A DNA stretch of 64,000 nt. Source: Rhodococcus erythropolis NBRC 15567 (GTDB lineage Bacteria > Actinomycetota > Actinomycetes > Mycobacteriales > Mycobacteriaceae). The notes below the pieces were generated by a model, which made no database searches, was not told the origin of the DNA, and worked only from the letters and a program-made list of their open reading frames with translations. This document shows, piece by piece, positions 9,753 to 18,380 of the stretch. The position numbers and the translations under genes were made by a program. How positions within the stretch are numbered: position 1 is the first letter of the stretch; each line of letters opens with the position of its first letter. Location of the stretch: the NCBI RefSeq assembly GCF_001552595.1, contig NZ_BCRM01000007.1, forward strand, positions 124,001-188,000, read 5' to 3'.

Positions 9753-10900
9753 GTGAAATTAATGTGAGTGATTTCGAGGGTTACGGGGATTCGACGCGCA
9801 GTGTGAGCGCCGTTGCGCGCGAACACGCTGCGGGTCAGCCCATGCAGCTGGGTCCGATATTTGCTGCGCCGTACCAACTTTCGGTGGACGAAGGCTCCGA
9901 GTCCGATACCTATGCTCGAGCGTCGAACCCGGGTTGGCGCGGACTCGAATCGGCGCTCGCGGCGCTCGAAGGAGCGGACCACGCACTCGTCATGGGGTCG
10001 GGGATGTCTGCGATCACCGCGACCTTGCGCAGCGTGCTCGTCGCCGGGGATACCGTCGTCGTGCCCTCGGACGGGTACTACCAGGTGCGGTTGTACGCGA
10101 ACGAACGGTTGGCTCCGTTGGGAATCACCGTTCGCGAAGTCTCGACCCTGCAGATGGGCGACGCGAGTTTCGGGGAACTGCTCGACGCGTCACCGGGTCG
10201 CGTGGTCGTCGTCGCCGAGACGCCGTCCAACCCGGTGCTGGACGTGGTCGACCTTCGCGTGCTCGCCGACGTGTGCCACCGAGCGGGTGCGCTGCTGATC
10301 GTCGACAACACGACTGCAACACCGCTGGGGCAGCGCCCGCTCGAATTGGGTGCCGACGTCGTGGTGGCCAGCGGTACCAAGGCACTCAGCGGGCACAGTG
10401 ACCTCCTGATGGGTTACGTCGCTACTTCCGATGCGGCGGTGAGTCAGCGGATCGAGCGTGAGCGACTTCTTTCGGGAACAGTGCTCGGCCCCTTCGAGAC
10501 GTGGCTTGCGCACCGGAGTCTCGGCACGGCAGGCCTGCGATTCGGGCGTCAGTGCGACAACGCGCTGGCCCTGGCCGAGATGTTGGCTGGACACAAAGCG
10601 GTCCGGTCCGTTCGTTATCCCGGCCTTCGCGGTGACCCGTCCTACACAACGGCATCCGGTCAGATGAAACGATTCGGCGGATTGGTGAGCGTCGAGTTGG
10701 ATTCGGCTCAAGCATTCCACTCGTTCGTCGAAGCGAGCAATCTCGTCACGGCCGCCACCAGCTTCGGTGGGATCCACACGACGGCGGATCGCCGTGCGCG
10801 CTGGGGCGATCCGGTCAGTGCGGGTTTTGTCCGAATCGCTTGTGGCATCGAGGACACCGCCGATCTCCTGGCCGACATCGAGCGCGCGCTCGACGCGTGA
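9749..10900 (+). CDS. PLP-dependent cystathionine gamma-lyase/synthase family enzyme
   Basis: 383-residue Cys/Met metabolism PLP enzyme (fold type I). Conserved features are the N-terminal [10 protein letters not shown] segment, [16 protein letters not shown], the PLP-stacking DNTTATP region, the Schiff-base lysine in [18 protein letters not shown] and a C-terminal [15 protein letters not shown]. It probably cleaves or makes cystathionine; sequence alone does not separate lyase from synthase. It overlaps gpsA by 4 bp and lies 72 bp upstream of ddl. The same placement is common in Rhodococcus and Nocardia. Confidence 0.85.
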   Translation: MSEINVSDFEGYGDSTRSVSAVAREHAAGQPMQLGPIFAAPYQLSVDEGSESDTYARASNPGWRGLESALAALEGADHALVMGSGMSAITATLRSVLVAGDTVVVPSDGYYQVRLYANERLAPLGITVREVSTLQMGDASFGELLDASPGRVVVVAETPSNPVLDVVDLRVLADVCHRAGALLIVDNTTATPLGQRPLELGADVVVASGTKALSGHSDLLMGYVATSDAAVSQRIERERLLSGTVLGPFETWLAHRSLGTAGLRFGRQCDNALALAEMLAGHKAVRSVRYPGLRGDPSYTTASGQMKRFGGLVSVELDSAQAFHSFVEASNLVTAATSFGGIHTTADRRARWGDPVSAGFVRIACGIEDTADLLADIERALDA

Positions 10901-10959
10901 GCGGACCACGTCGATGATTTCCGGCCCGGCCCGATCGCGTGCCGAAGTCGATTCGGCGG

Positions 10960-10965
10960 TACGGT
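10960..10965 (+). promoter_or_regulatory. -10 element 7 nt before ddl (leaderless candidate)
   Basis: TACGGT matches TANNNT and ends 7 nt before the ddl GTG at 10973. There is no purine-rich ribosome binding site in those 7 nt. Confidence 0.5.
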
Positions 10966-10972
10966 TTGACGC

Positions 10973-12079
10973 GTGAACAGCAGCCGTACCCGCGTGGCCG
11001 TGATCTTCGGTGGCCGGAGCAATGAGCATTCAGTGTCCTGTGTTTCCGCCGGAAGCGTCCTGAGCAACCTCGACCCGGATCGGTACGACGTCGTACCGAT
11101 CGGCATCACCGTCGACGGTTCCTGGGTCCTCGGGTCGAGCGACCCCAGCTCCCTCGCGATCAGCGGGCGCGCGTTGCCGTCGGTCGACAAAGACGGAACG
11201 TCGGTGGTCCTCAGCGCGGACCCCACCCGCGAGGGCGAGGTCATCTCCTTCGACGGCTCCGACGCCGGTGCTGTGCTCGCGTCGGTCGACGTCGTTTTCC
11301 CCGTTCTGCATGGGGCTTACGGCGAAGACGGCACCATTCAGGGATTGCTCGAACTTGCCGGGGTTCCGTATGTCGGACCCGGAGTCCTGGCCAGCGCCGC
11401 CGGCATGGACAAAGAGTTCACGAAGAAGCTTCTTGCCGCTGAAGGACTTCCCGTCGGAGTGCAGGTCGTGCTTCGACCGGGAATCGCAACGCTGACCGAA
11501 GAACAGAAGGCGGAGTTGGGCCTTCCCGTGTTCGTGAAGCCCGCTCGTGGTGGTTCGTCCATCGGCATCACCCGGGTGAGCAATTGGGACGGTCTGGACG
11601 GGGCGATCGCTCATGCGCGCCTGCACGATCCCAAGGTGATCGTCGAAGGCGCGATCATCGGCCGTGAGGTGGAATGCGGCGTCCTCGAATTCCCGAACGG
11701 CGACGTCAAGGCGAGTGTGGTCGCTGAAATCCGGATGCCGGATTCCGACACCGATTCGGACGCGTTCTACGACTTCGACACCAAGTACCTCGACGACGTC
11801 TGCGAATTCGACATCCCCGCGAAACTCGACGAGTCGGTGAGCGACCAGATCAGGGAGCTTGCAGTCCGCGCGTTCAAGGCACTCGATTGCCAGGGACTCT
11901 CGCGGGTCGATTTCTTCGTCACGGCTGACGGCCCGGTGATCAACGAGATCAACACGATGCCCGGGTTCACTTCCATCTCGATGTATCCGAAGATGTGGAA
12001 CGCCACCGGAATCGATTACCGCACTTTGATTTCGACACTGGTCGACACCGCCATCGCTCGCGGTACCGGACTTCGCTGA
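10973..12079 (+). CDS. ddl: D-alanine--D-alanine ligase
   Basis: 368-residue ATP-grasp enzyme making D-Ala-D-Ala for peptidoglycan; target of cycloserine. The N-terminal [32 protein letters not shown], the ATP-binding loop [15 protein letters not shown] and [19 protein letters not shown] are all intact. Start GTG at 10973 is set by a -10-like TACGGT 7 nt upstream, suggesting leaderless translation. It converges on the DUF3515 gene with no gap (stop 12079, opposite stop begins 12080). Confidence 0.97.
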   Translation: MNSSRTRVAVIFGGRSNEHSVSCVSAGSVLSNLDPDRYDVVPIGITVDGSWVLGSSDPSSLAISGRALPSVDKDGTSVVLSADPTREGEVISFDGSDAGAVLASVDVVFPVLHGAYGEDGTIQGLLELAGVPYVGPGVLASAAGMDKEFTKKLLAAEGLPVGVQVVLRPGIATLTEEQKAELGLPVFVKPARGGSSIGITRVSNWDGLDGAIAHARLHDPKVIVEGAIIGREVECGVLEFPNGDVKASVVAEIRMPDSDTDSDAFYDFDTKYLDDVCEFDIPAKLDESVSDQIRELAVRAFKALDCQGLSRVDFFVTADGPVINEINTMPGFTSISMYPKMWNATGIDYRTLISTLVDTAIARGTGLR

Positions 12080-12682
12080 TCAGGGAACCGCGACCGGCGC
12101 CGGGTCGAGGGGCTTCTGTTCGAGAGTCGCCGTGATGGTGTCGGAGATCTCCTGAATCGGCGTCGGGCCGGTCCCGTCGGGGATCGTGATACCGATGTAC
12201 TCACCGCGGTCTACGGCAAACCAAGTGCTCGCAGCCAGACCGACGTCGGTTCCCGAGACCTGGAACCATTGGACACCGTTCACAACCTGTAGTGCTGCAG
12301 CCTGGTCGAACTCGGTCGGACGGTCGAGCCCGCAGCGCAACACGATCGGCTCACCTTCGCTGCGCTGCCAAGCTGCCGCTCCAGCCGGAGCAGGGTCAAC
12401 CAACTCGGCTTTCGTGAAGTCGTCGATCTTGTCGGGGAGCGCACCGAGGAGGGAAACGCAGGCCTCCGACTCCGCTGCCGGTGCCGGTACGGGTCCCAGC
12501 GCTACCGGCGAGAGTTCAGGGTTGTTTCCTGCGACGACGGCCGCGATCACCACTCCGACGATCAGGGCTACCGGGAGCGCGATGGCGGTGGCGATCAGCG
12601 CCGGACTGCGGCGCTCGGTCGGATCGTCGTCGCTATCGGGGTCGATGTCGGCGTTGTCTGCGGTGGAGGTGTTTTCTGCCAT
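12080..12682 (-). CDS. DUF3515 membrane-anchored protein (Rv2980-like)
   Basis: 200 residues. An acidic N-terminus (about 1-25) is followed by one membrane helix (residues about 27-52, ATAIALPVALIVGVVIAAVV) and an extracytoplasmic domain with two cysteines, in ACVSLL and LRCGLD, likely to form a disulfide. The domain also has GVQWFQVSG and STWFAVDRGEYIGITIPDG, typical of DUF3515. Function unknown; the family sits between ddl and thiL across mycolic-acid actinobacteria, suggesting a cell-envelope role. Start ATG at 12682 follows GAAGAA-type purines. Confidence 0.85.
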   Translation of the reverse strand: MAENTSTADNADIDPDSDDDPTERRSPALIATAIALPVALIVGVVIAAVVAGNNPELSPVALGPVPAPAAESEACVSLLGALPDKIDDFTKAELVDPAPAGAAAWQRSEGEPIVLRCGLDRPTEFDQAAALQVVNGVQWFQVSGTDVGLAASTWFAVDRGEYIGITIPDGTGPTPIQEISDTITATLEQKPLDPAPVAVP

Positions 12683-12849
12683 GCTCAGTTCTTCGCTCGG
12701 GTCCTGGTCCAGTCGATCAGCGGTCTCGTCACTTCGCAGGGCACGTCGGTGAATCGGTAGGATTGCCGACACACGCGTGAGCTTGCAGAAGCATTCACGA
12801 CCACAGCTAGAAGGTACCGCAGGCCGCTTACGAGCGAATTGCGTCGGCA

Positions 12850-13863
12850 TTGGAGACACTCATCGCATCATCGGGGTTCGGGTCAGAGCACACTGTCGAG
12901 CAGGTGGGGGAGTTCGACGTGATCGCGCGATCTCTGGTCGGCCGAATCCAACCGGTCACCACCGAATTGGGGCCGGGTGACGATGCCGCGATCGTGACGT
13001 CCGGAGACGGCCGTGTGGTTGTCTCTTCCGACATGCTGGTCGAAGGTCGGCATTTCCGAATGGATTGGTCTTCGCCACGCGACATCGGCCGAAAGGCAGT
13101 GGCACAGAACGCTGCGGATGTCGTCTCGATGGGAGCGCGGCCGACGGCATTCACCGTGTCTCTGGGGTGCCCGCCTTCGACTCCGGTCGACGTGATCGAC
13201 GCAATCTCCGCGGGAATCTGGGACGCGGCAACCGATCTGGGGGCCGGTGTGGTCGGCGGTGACCTGGTCCAGTCGCCGGTGGTCGTGGTGTCGGTGACCG
13301 TGCTCGGCGATCTCGGTGGCCGTCCGGCAGTTCTGCGTTCGGGAGCAAAGATCGGTGACAAGATCGCGGTCGCCGGGTTGTTCGGTTGCTCGGCAGCAGG
13401 GTTGGCTCTACTGCTCGACGAAGCCGTATTGCTCGACGAAGCCGAAAGCTTTCCAGACTTGCTTGCCGCTCATCGTGTTCCGAATCCGCCGTATCAATCG
13501 GCATGGGACGCCGCAGAATCAGCACATTCCATGACGGACGTATCCGACGGATTGATCGCGGACCTTCGACATCTCGCAGAGGCCTCGCACGTGCGGTTCG
13601 ACATCGTCTCGGCCGCGGTTCCCACCTCACTCGATGTCGCATCGGCGGCCGAGGCGCTCGACGTCGATCCGCTGGACTGGATCCTCTCCGGTGGTGAAGA
13701 TCACGGATTTGCAGCAACTTTCGGGCCTGAGGTCGAGATTCCGTCGGGTTGGACTGTGATCGGTTCGGTTGCGGCCGGTTCCGGCGTGAGCGTCGACGGT
13801 GCACTTCGCGAGAGCGGCGGGGGATGGCACAGCTTTTCGACCACCGGCACCACCGCGGTATAG
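12850..13863 (+). CDS. thiL: Thiamine-monophosphate kinase
   Basis: 337 residues by the longest plausible start (TTG at 12850); the conserved family begins at VGEFDVIARSL, so the true start could be up to 20 codons later. ThiL phosphorylates thiamine phosphate to thiamine diphosphate. Motifs are LGPGDDAAIV, SSDMLVEGRHF, GGDLVQSPV and MTDVSDGLIADLRHLAE. A short internal repeat LLDEAVLLDEAES interrupts the middle. The gamma carbonic anhydrase-like gene starts 9 bp after its stop. Confidence 0.92.
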   Translation: METLIASSGFGSEHTVEQVGEFDVIARSLVGRIQPVTTELGPGDDAAIVTSGDGRVVVSSDMLVEGRHFRMDWSSPRDIGRKAVAQNAADVVSMGARPTAFTVSLGCPPSTPVDVIDAISAGIWDAATDLGAGVVGGDLVQSPVVVVSVTVLGDLGGRPAVLRSGAKIGDKIAVAGLFGCSAAGLALLLDEAVLLDEAESFPDLLAAHRVPNPPYQSAWDAAESAHSMTDVSDGLIADLRHLAEASHVRFDIVSAAVPTSLDVASAAEALDVDPLDWILSGGEDHGFAATFGPEVEIPSGWTVIGSVAAGSGVSVDGALRESGGGWHSFSTTGTTAV

Positions 13864-13866
13864 GTT
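13861..13866 (+). promoter_or_regulatory. -10 element 6 nt before the gamma-CA-like gene
   Basis: TAGGTT overlaps the thiL stop codon and ends 6 nt before the ATG at 13873; no Shine-Dalgarno sequence is present in between. It would give a leaderless mRNA initiating inside the thiL 3' end. Confidence 0.4.
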
Positions 13867-13872
13867 GCTTTC

Positions 13873-14394
13873 ATGGCTGTATATGCACTTGGAGACAGAG
13901 TTCCGGACATTCATCCGGACGCATACGTTCACCCGGACGCGGTGGTGATCGGCGCCGTGACTCTCGCGGCGGGCACCTCGATCTGGCCGCAGGCGGTATT
14001 GCGTGGTGACTACGGAACCATTTCGGTGGGAATCGGATCCAACATCCAGGACGGAACTGTCATCCATTGCACCGCCATCGATGCGACTGTCATCGGTTCC
14101 GGTTGCGTCGTGGGCCACAACGCGCACATCGAGGGGTCGACCATCGAGGACCACTGCCTGATCGCATCGGGATCCGTGGTTCTCAACGGAACGGTGATCG
14201 GGACGGGGTCGATCGTCGCCGCGGGTGCGGTGGTGGCCAACAAGATGCAAGTTCCCCCGCGCAGCATGGCACTCGGTGTGCCCGCCAAGGTCCGTGCGGG
14301 ATACGAAGTTCCGCTCGGCCACCTCGACGGAAACGTCAAGATGTACGCAGCCAATGCGGCGTACTACCGCGACGCGTTGCGCAGGCTCGACTGA
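13873..14394 (+). CDS. Gamma carbonic anhydrase-like left-handed beta-helix protein
   Basis: 173 residues of hexapeptide repeats (for example [41 protein letters not shown]), predicted to form a left-handed beta-helix trimer. It conserves the YrdA/CaiE-type pattern [22 protein letters not shown] and VGHNAHIEG with metal-ligand histidines at the HC and GHNAH positions. Homologues bind zinc, and some hydrate CO2; activity here is not assured. The stop overlaps the ung start by 1 bp. Confidence 0.9.
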   Translation: MAVYALGDRVPDIHPDAYVHPDAVVIGAVTLAAGTSIWPQAVLRGDYGTISVGIGSNIQDGTVIHCTAIDATVIGSGCVVGHNAHIEGSTIEDHCLIASGSVVLNGTVIGTGSIVAAGAVVANKMQVPPRSMALGVPAKVRAGYEVPLGHLDGNVKMYAANAAYYRDALRRLD

Positions 14395-15065
14395 TGGCGC
14401 CGCTTGCAGAGATCGTCGATCCAGGGTGGGCGCGGGCACTCGAACCGGTCTCGGAGCAGATCTCCGCGATGGGTAAGTTCTTGCGCGAAGAGATCGCTGC
14501 GGGACGGGAGTATCTGCCTGCGGGAGAGAACGTCTTGCGTGCATTCACGAACCCGTTCGACGACGTTCGGGTGCTCATCGTCGGTCAAGATCCCTATCCG
14601 ACGCCCGGTCATGCTGTCGGGTTGAGCTTTTCGGTTGCCCCGGACGTGCGGCCGGTTCCACGAAGTCTCGGTAATATCTACAAGGAGTATCACCAGGATC
14701 TCGGGCTGCCGATACCGCCGAACGGCGATCTGACGCCGTGGTCGAAACAAGGTGTGCTGCTTCTCAATCGCGTACTCACCGTGCAGCCGGGTCAAGCCGC
14801 TTCTCATCGTAAGAAGGGCTGGGAGCCGGTGACCGAGCAGGCTATCCGCGCTTTGGTGGCGCGGTCGTCACCGATGGTGGCGATCTTGTGGGGTCGTGAC
14901 GCGGCCACTCTCGCGCCGATGCTGGGCGACACACCGATCATCGAATCAGCGCACCCGTCACCGCTTTCGGCTTCGCGCGGCTTCTTCGGTTCGCGCCCGT
15001 TCAGTCGTGCGAACGAACTCTTGACCGGACTCGGGGCCGACCCGGTCGACTGGAATCTGGGCTGA
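14394..15065 (+). CDS. ung: Uracil-DNA glycosylase (family 1)
   Basis: 223-residue repair enzyme that excises uracil from DNA. The catalytic water-activating Asp lies in [28 protein letters not shown] and the DNA-binding loop [20 protein letters not shown] with its His are intact. The ATG overlaps the previous stop (TGATG). A strong inverted repeat follows the gene. Confidence 0.96.
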   Translation: MAPLAEIVDPGWARALEPVSEQISAMGKFLREEIAAGREYLPAGENVLRAFTNPFDDVRVLIVGQDPYPTPGHAVGLSFSVAPDVRPVPRSLGNIYKEYHQDLGLPIPPNGDLTPWSKQGVLLLNRVLTVQPGQAASHRKKGWEPVTEQAIRALVARSSPMVAILWGRDAATLAPMLGDTPIIESAHPSPLSASRGFFGSRPFSRANELLTGLGADPVDWNLG

Positions 15066-15086
15066 TCGAACTGCGCCTGCACTCAC

Positions 15087-15127
15087 CTGGCATGCCGAAC
15101 GTCGTGACACGACATTCGGCATGCCAG
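15087..15127. terminator. Hairpin between convergent ung and crotonase gene
   Basis: Perfect 13-bp arms (CTGGCATGCCGAA and complement) around a 15-nt loop. There is no T run, so it may act as an L-shaped actinobacterial terminator for both convergent genes. Confidence 0.65.
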
Positions 15128-15131
15128 CTGA

Positions 15132-15926
15132 CTAGGCCTGCTTTGCGGAAGTGAAATCGGGGCGACGCTTGTCGACGAATGCGTCGACACCCTCGCGCCC
15201 GATCGGGCTGTTCGCCGCGAGGGCGATGGACGCAGCCTCGGCGTCGAGTTGCTCGGCGAGCGAGTTCGTCCGCGACGAACGCAGCAGTGCTTTGATTCCC
15301 GAGTACGACGTACTCGGTCCGTTGGCCAAAGCGCGGGCGAGGCGAGCTGCCTCTTCCTGGACCTCGTCGTCGCCGACGAGTCGGGTGAGGATCCCCAGCC
15401 GGACGGCTTCGTCGCCACCGATCACCGAATCGTTGAGAAGAATCTCGCGAGCGCGTGCCACGCCGACGATGCGGGGGAGTGTCCACGACATTCCGCCGTC
15501 CGGGGTGAAACCGATGGAGGGGTAGGCGGGGCGAAGCTTGGTGCCGGTGCCGCCGATTGCGACGTCGGCGAGGCAGACCAGGCTCATTCCGGCGCCGGCA
15601 GCCCATCCGTGGACCCCGGCCACCACTGGAGCGGTCGCGGCGTCGAGCGCGCGAACGAACACGTGGAAGACACGGGCAACCTCGGCGACGTACTCGCCGC
15701 GGTCAGGGGCTGCGGCGAACGCACGGACGTTGCCTCCGGCGCAGAAATTTGCGCCCTCTCCGACCAGAAGAATGCTTCCGATGTCGTTTCCGGCTGTCTC
15801 GAGCGCCTGCGCGCCCTGAACCAGTCCTTCGTCGTCGAGGGAGGTGCCGTTGGCGGCGGTGGAAATGGTGATGCGGAGTACGCCCTCGTCGAGGGTCACT
15901 TTGCTCAGGTCATCGATAGAAGTCAC
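15132..15926 (-). CDS. Enoyl-CoA hydratase/isomerase (crotonase) family protein
   Basis: 264-residue crotonase-fold protein. The oxyanion-hole segments GANFCAGGNVRAF and HGWAAGAGMSLVCLADV are conserved, and PDGGMSWTLPRIVG corresponds to the usual third motif. A Glu is not evident at the first catalytic position, so isomerase or other crotonase chemistry is as likely as hydration. Start ATG at 15926. It stands alone between two hairpins and is probably its own transcription unit. Confidence 0.85.
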   Translation of the reverse strand: MTSIDDLSKVTLDEGVLRITISTAANGTSLDDEGLVQGAQALETAGNDIGSILLVGEGANFCAGGNVRAFAAAPDRGEYVAEVARVFHVFVRALDAATAPVVAGVHGWAAGAGMSLVCLADVAIGGTGTKLRPAYPSIGFTPDGGMSWTLPRIVGVARAREILLNDSVIGGDEAVRLGILTRLVGDDEVQEEAARLARALANGPSTSYSGIKALLRSSRTNSLAEQLDAEAASIALAANSPIGREGVDAFVDKRRPDFTSAKQA

Positions 15927-15997
15927 TCAACGCACATTACGGGTGCCGGACAACCATACGAAACACGGGGACACATAGATACAGACACATAGATACA

Positions 15998-16033
15998 GCT
16001 CTGCCCCCGTCACCGAAGTGACGGGGGCAGAGC
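15998..16033 (-). terminator. Hairpin terminator after rpmB
   Basis: Sixteen-bp perfect arms (GCTCTGCCCCCGTCAC and complement) around a 4-nt CGAA/TTCG-type loop, downstream of rpmB on the minus strand and upstream of the crotonase gene. Confidence 0.8.
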
Positions 16034-16057
16034 CTGCAATAGTTTGTGCTCGGGCAA

Positions 16058-16249
16058 TCAGCCCCGAGCGACCTTGCCTGCCTTCAGGCAGGAGGTGCAC
16101 ACGTTGACCTTACGGGTGTTACCCGGGGCAACCTCGGTACGAACAGACTGAATGTTCGGGTTCCAGCGACGATTGGTACGCCGGTGCGAGTGCGAGACCG
16201 ACTTACCGAAGCCGGGCCCCTTGGCGCATACGTCGCAGACGGCAGCCAT
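16058..16249 (-). CDS. rpmB: 50S ribosomal protein L28 (zinc-binding form)
   Basis: 63 residues, normal for L28. It carries the zinc-ribbon cysteines CDVC near the N-terminus and CTSC near the C-terminus, so it is the C+ form; many actinobacteria also have a C- paralogue induced on zinc starvation. [18 protein letters not shown] is the rRNA-binding signature. ATG at 16249 with AAGGAG about 9 nt upstream. Confidence 0.97.
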   Translation of the reverse strand: MAAVCDVCAKGPGFGKSVSHSHRRTNRRWNPNIQSVRTEVAPGNTRKVNVCTSCLKAGKVARG

Positions 16250-16289
16250 AGTCGCGAACTCCTTGTTAGAAATGAATATTGAAGTGGTT

Positions 16290-16320
16290 ACCCTACACGG
16301 TAGGGCAGCCAGAATTACAA
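16290..16320 (-). promoter_or_regulatory. Possible rpmB promoter and empty intergenic stretch
   Basis: On the minus strand TTGTAA (complement at 16315-16320) and TAGGGT (complement at 16290-16295) are 19 bp apart, upstream of rpmB. The rest of the 348-bp gap to the DAK2 gene (16250-16597) is locally lower in GC and shows no further gene; the apparent upstream extension of the DAK2 reading frame is not protein-like. Confidence 0.4.
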
Positions 16321-16597
16321 TCCGAATATACTCGACTTCGAACCGATCCTTGACCGCTCACTGTGCAGTCGAACGTGAAAACAGTCAATCAGCAACAAAC
16401 AAAGTGCAGCATTATTTCGTGTAGCCCGTTCGAGGCAACCGTGTAAGAGTAACCGCTTCCGGCCCGAATGGCCAAACCGCCCGGTAATGACGGTTGCGCA
16501 GAAGCGTCGGACTACCCTCGACTGCACCGATCACCGATCTCTTTTTCATCGTCAGTCTTTCCATCGTCTGTCTGTCCATCGTGGAGGGGAACCGTCA

Positions 16598-18307
16598 GTG
16601 GGGGAAGTGCAACGCGTCGCCGAAGAAGCGGAATCCGTCGCGGACGGACATCTGCTGCGGCGCTGGGCCCGCCGGGCGGTCGACAGCCTCCAGAAACGTC
16701 GCGGTGAGATCAACAGCCTCAACGTCTTTCCCATCCCTGATTCGGATACCGGCACCAACCTGTTGTTCACGATGCGGGCCGCGCTCGATTCCGCCGAGAC
16801 GATCGAGGACGACGTCCGCAGTGCCGGCCGCGTCGCCAACGCGCTGGCTCGGGGCGCAGTGTCCGGTGCACGCGGTAATTCCGGAGTGATCCTCTCCCAG
16901 GTGATCCGGGGTATCGCGGAGAGCGTTCAAGGCGAGCACATCGACGGCCGGAGCTTTGCGAACTCACTGACCACGGCGACGGGACTGGCTTCTCGGGCTG
17001 TCTCCGATCTGGTGGAAGGCACCATCGTCACGGTTCTGCGCGCGTCGGGTGAGGCAGCGCAGGAGTGCGTCGACACCAAGACGCCGAGCGGCGAGGACCT
17101 TGCTTCCGTGGTTGCCGCCGCTGCCGATGCGGCTGCGATCGCGCTGAACAAGACCCCGGAGCAACTGGACGTTCTGGCGTCGGCCGGGGTGGTCGATGCC
17201 GGGGGATTCGGTCTGGTTCTGATCCTCGACGCTTTTGTCGAGGTGGTGACCGGGAAGTCGCAGGTTCGCGAGGATCTGGGGACGCCGGACCCGAGGTCGA
17301 GCGCAGTTGTCGACGTCAGCGCATTCGATCACGATTGGGCTCACAAGAGCCCGATCGAATGTGGTGATCACTCGGAACAGGATTTCGAGGTCATGTACCT
17401 CGTCGACGACTCGGACGACGATCGCATGACGGCGCTGCGCACGCGGCTGTCCGTCCTCGGAGATTCGACGGTCATCGTCAGCGACGGCTTCGGTGGCTGG
17501 TCGGTGCACGTGCATTGCTGCGATGCCGGTGCAGCCGTCGAAGCCGGCCTCGAAGCCGGGAAGGTCCACGGTATTCGCATCAGCAGTTTTCTCGTCGACG
17601 AACGCGACCAGTTGGTGGCACGGGCGGAGAGGCGATTCCCGGGTGCCGGTGCCCGCGGCGTTCTGGCCGTCGTTGCCGGTGAGAGTGCGGCGGCGTTGTT
17701 CGAGAGTGAGGGCGCGACGGTTCTTCGGTGCGACGACGCGCCGGTGACACGTGCGCAACTGCTCGGCCGCATTCGTCAGATGGAGCGAAGCGAAGTTCTG
17801 GTGCTGCCGAACGGCGCCTTGACGGCTCAGGAACTGGTCGCAGTCAGTGCCGCTGCGCGCGATCCGCTTCACCAGGTTCTGCTGCTGTCGACATCGTCGA
17901 TGGTTCAGGGCTTGGCCGCACTTGCCGTCCACGACGCCCAACGCAACGTCGCCGACGACGGCTTCACGATGTCCGAGGCGGCGGCTGCGACGCGCTGGGG
18001 ATCATTGCGAATTGCGGTCGAGCGTTCGCTGACGTACGTCGGGACGTGTGATCCGGGTGACGCGATCGGTCTGATGGGGCACGAGGTGGTGCTCATCGGT
18101 CCCGACGTCGCGGAGTCGAGTGCGCGACTGGTCGACCTCGCGCTCGGATCCGGTGGCGAACTCGTGACCCTACTCATGGGCGCCGACGCGCCGGACGACC
18201 TGGCCGGGCAGCTCGAGGCGCACGTCATCGCGCACCATCCGGGCGTCGACGTGCTCGTCTATCAGGGTGATCAGCCGGGTGACCTGTTCCAGTTGGGTGT
18301 GGAGTGA
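16598..18307 (+). CDS. DAK2-domain protein, FakA-like (fatty acid kinase family)
   Basis: 569 residues. The N-terminal DAK2/DhaL ATP-binding domain (about 15-215) has the Mg-binding NVFPIPDSDTGTNLLFTM and GARGNSGVILSQVIRG motifs. A middle domain and a C-terminal DegV/FakA-type domain follow. FakA phosphorylates fatty acids presented by a DegV-family FakB; whether this homologue does so is inferred. The start is GTG at 16598, preceded by GGAGGGGAACC; longer in-frame sequence upstream lacks family similarity. In M. tuberculosis the homologue (Rv2974c/Rv2975c) also lies beside recG and may be split there. Confidence 0.85.
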   Translation: MGEVQRVAEEAESVADGHLLRRWARRAVDSLQKRRGEINSLNVFPIPDSDTGTNLLFTMRAALDSAETIEDDVRSAGRVANALARGAVSGARGNSGVILSQVIRGIAESVQGEHIDGRSFANSLTTATGLASRAVSDLVEGTIVTVLRASGEAAQECVDTKTPSGEDLASVVAAAADAAAIALNKTPEQLDVLASAGVVDAGGFGLVLILDAFVEVVTGKSQVREDLGTPDPRSSAVVDVSAFDHDWAHKSPIECGDHSEQDFEVMYLVDDSDDDRMTALRTRLSVLGDSTVIVSDGFGGWSVHVHCCDAGAAVEAGLEAGKVHGIRISSFLVDERDQLVARAERRFPGAGARGVLAVVAGESAAALFESEGATVLRCDDAPVTRAQLLGRIRQMERSEVLVLPNGALTAQELVAVSAAARDPLHQVLLLSTSSMVQGLAALAVHDAQRNVADDGFTMSEAAAATRWGSLRIAVERSLTYVGTCDPGDAIGLMGHEVVLIGPDVAESSARLVDLALGSGGELVTLLMGADAPDDLAGQLEAHVIAHHPGVDVLVYQGDQPGDLFQLGVE

Positions 18308-18380
18308 TCGAACCGGGTCTGTCGGTGACTACTGATATACGAACACATGTGCTTACCGCGACACTGTGCTGGAGGAACTG

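Noticed and set aside
16487..16597. 37-codon N-terminal extension of the DAK2 protein
   Set aside because: His/Arg-rich and not family-like; a GTG with a good ribosome binding site follows at 16598.
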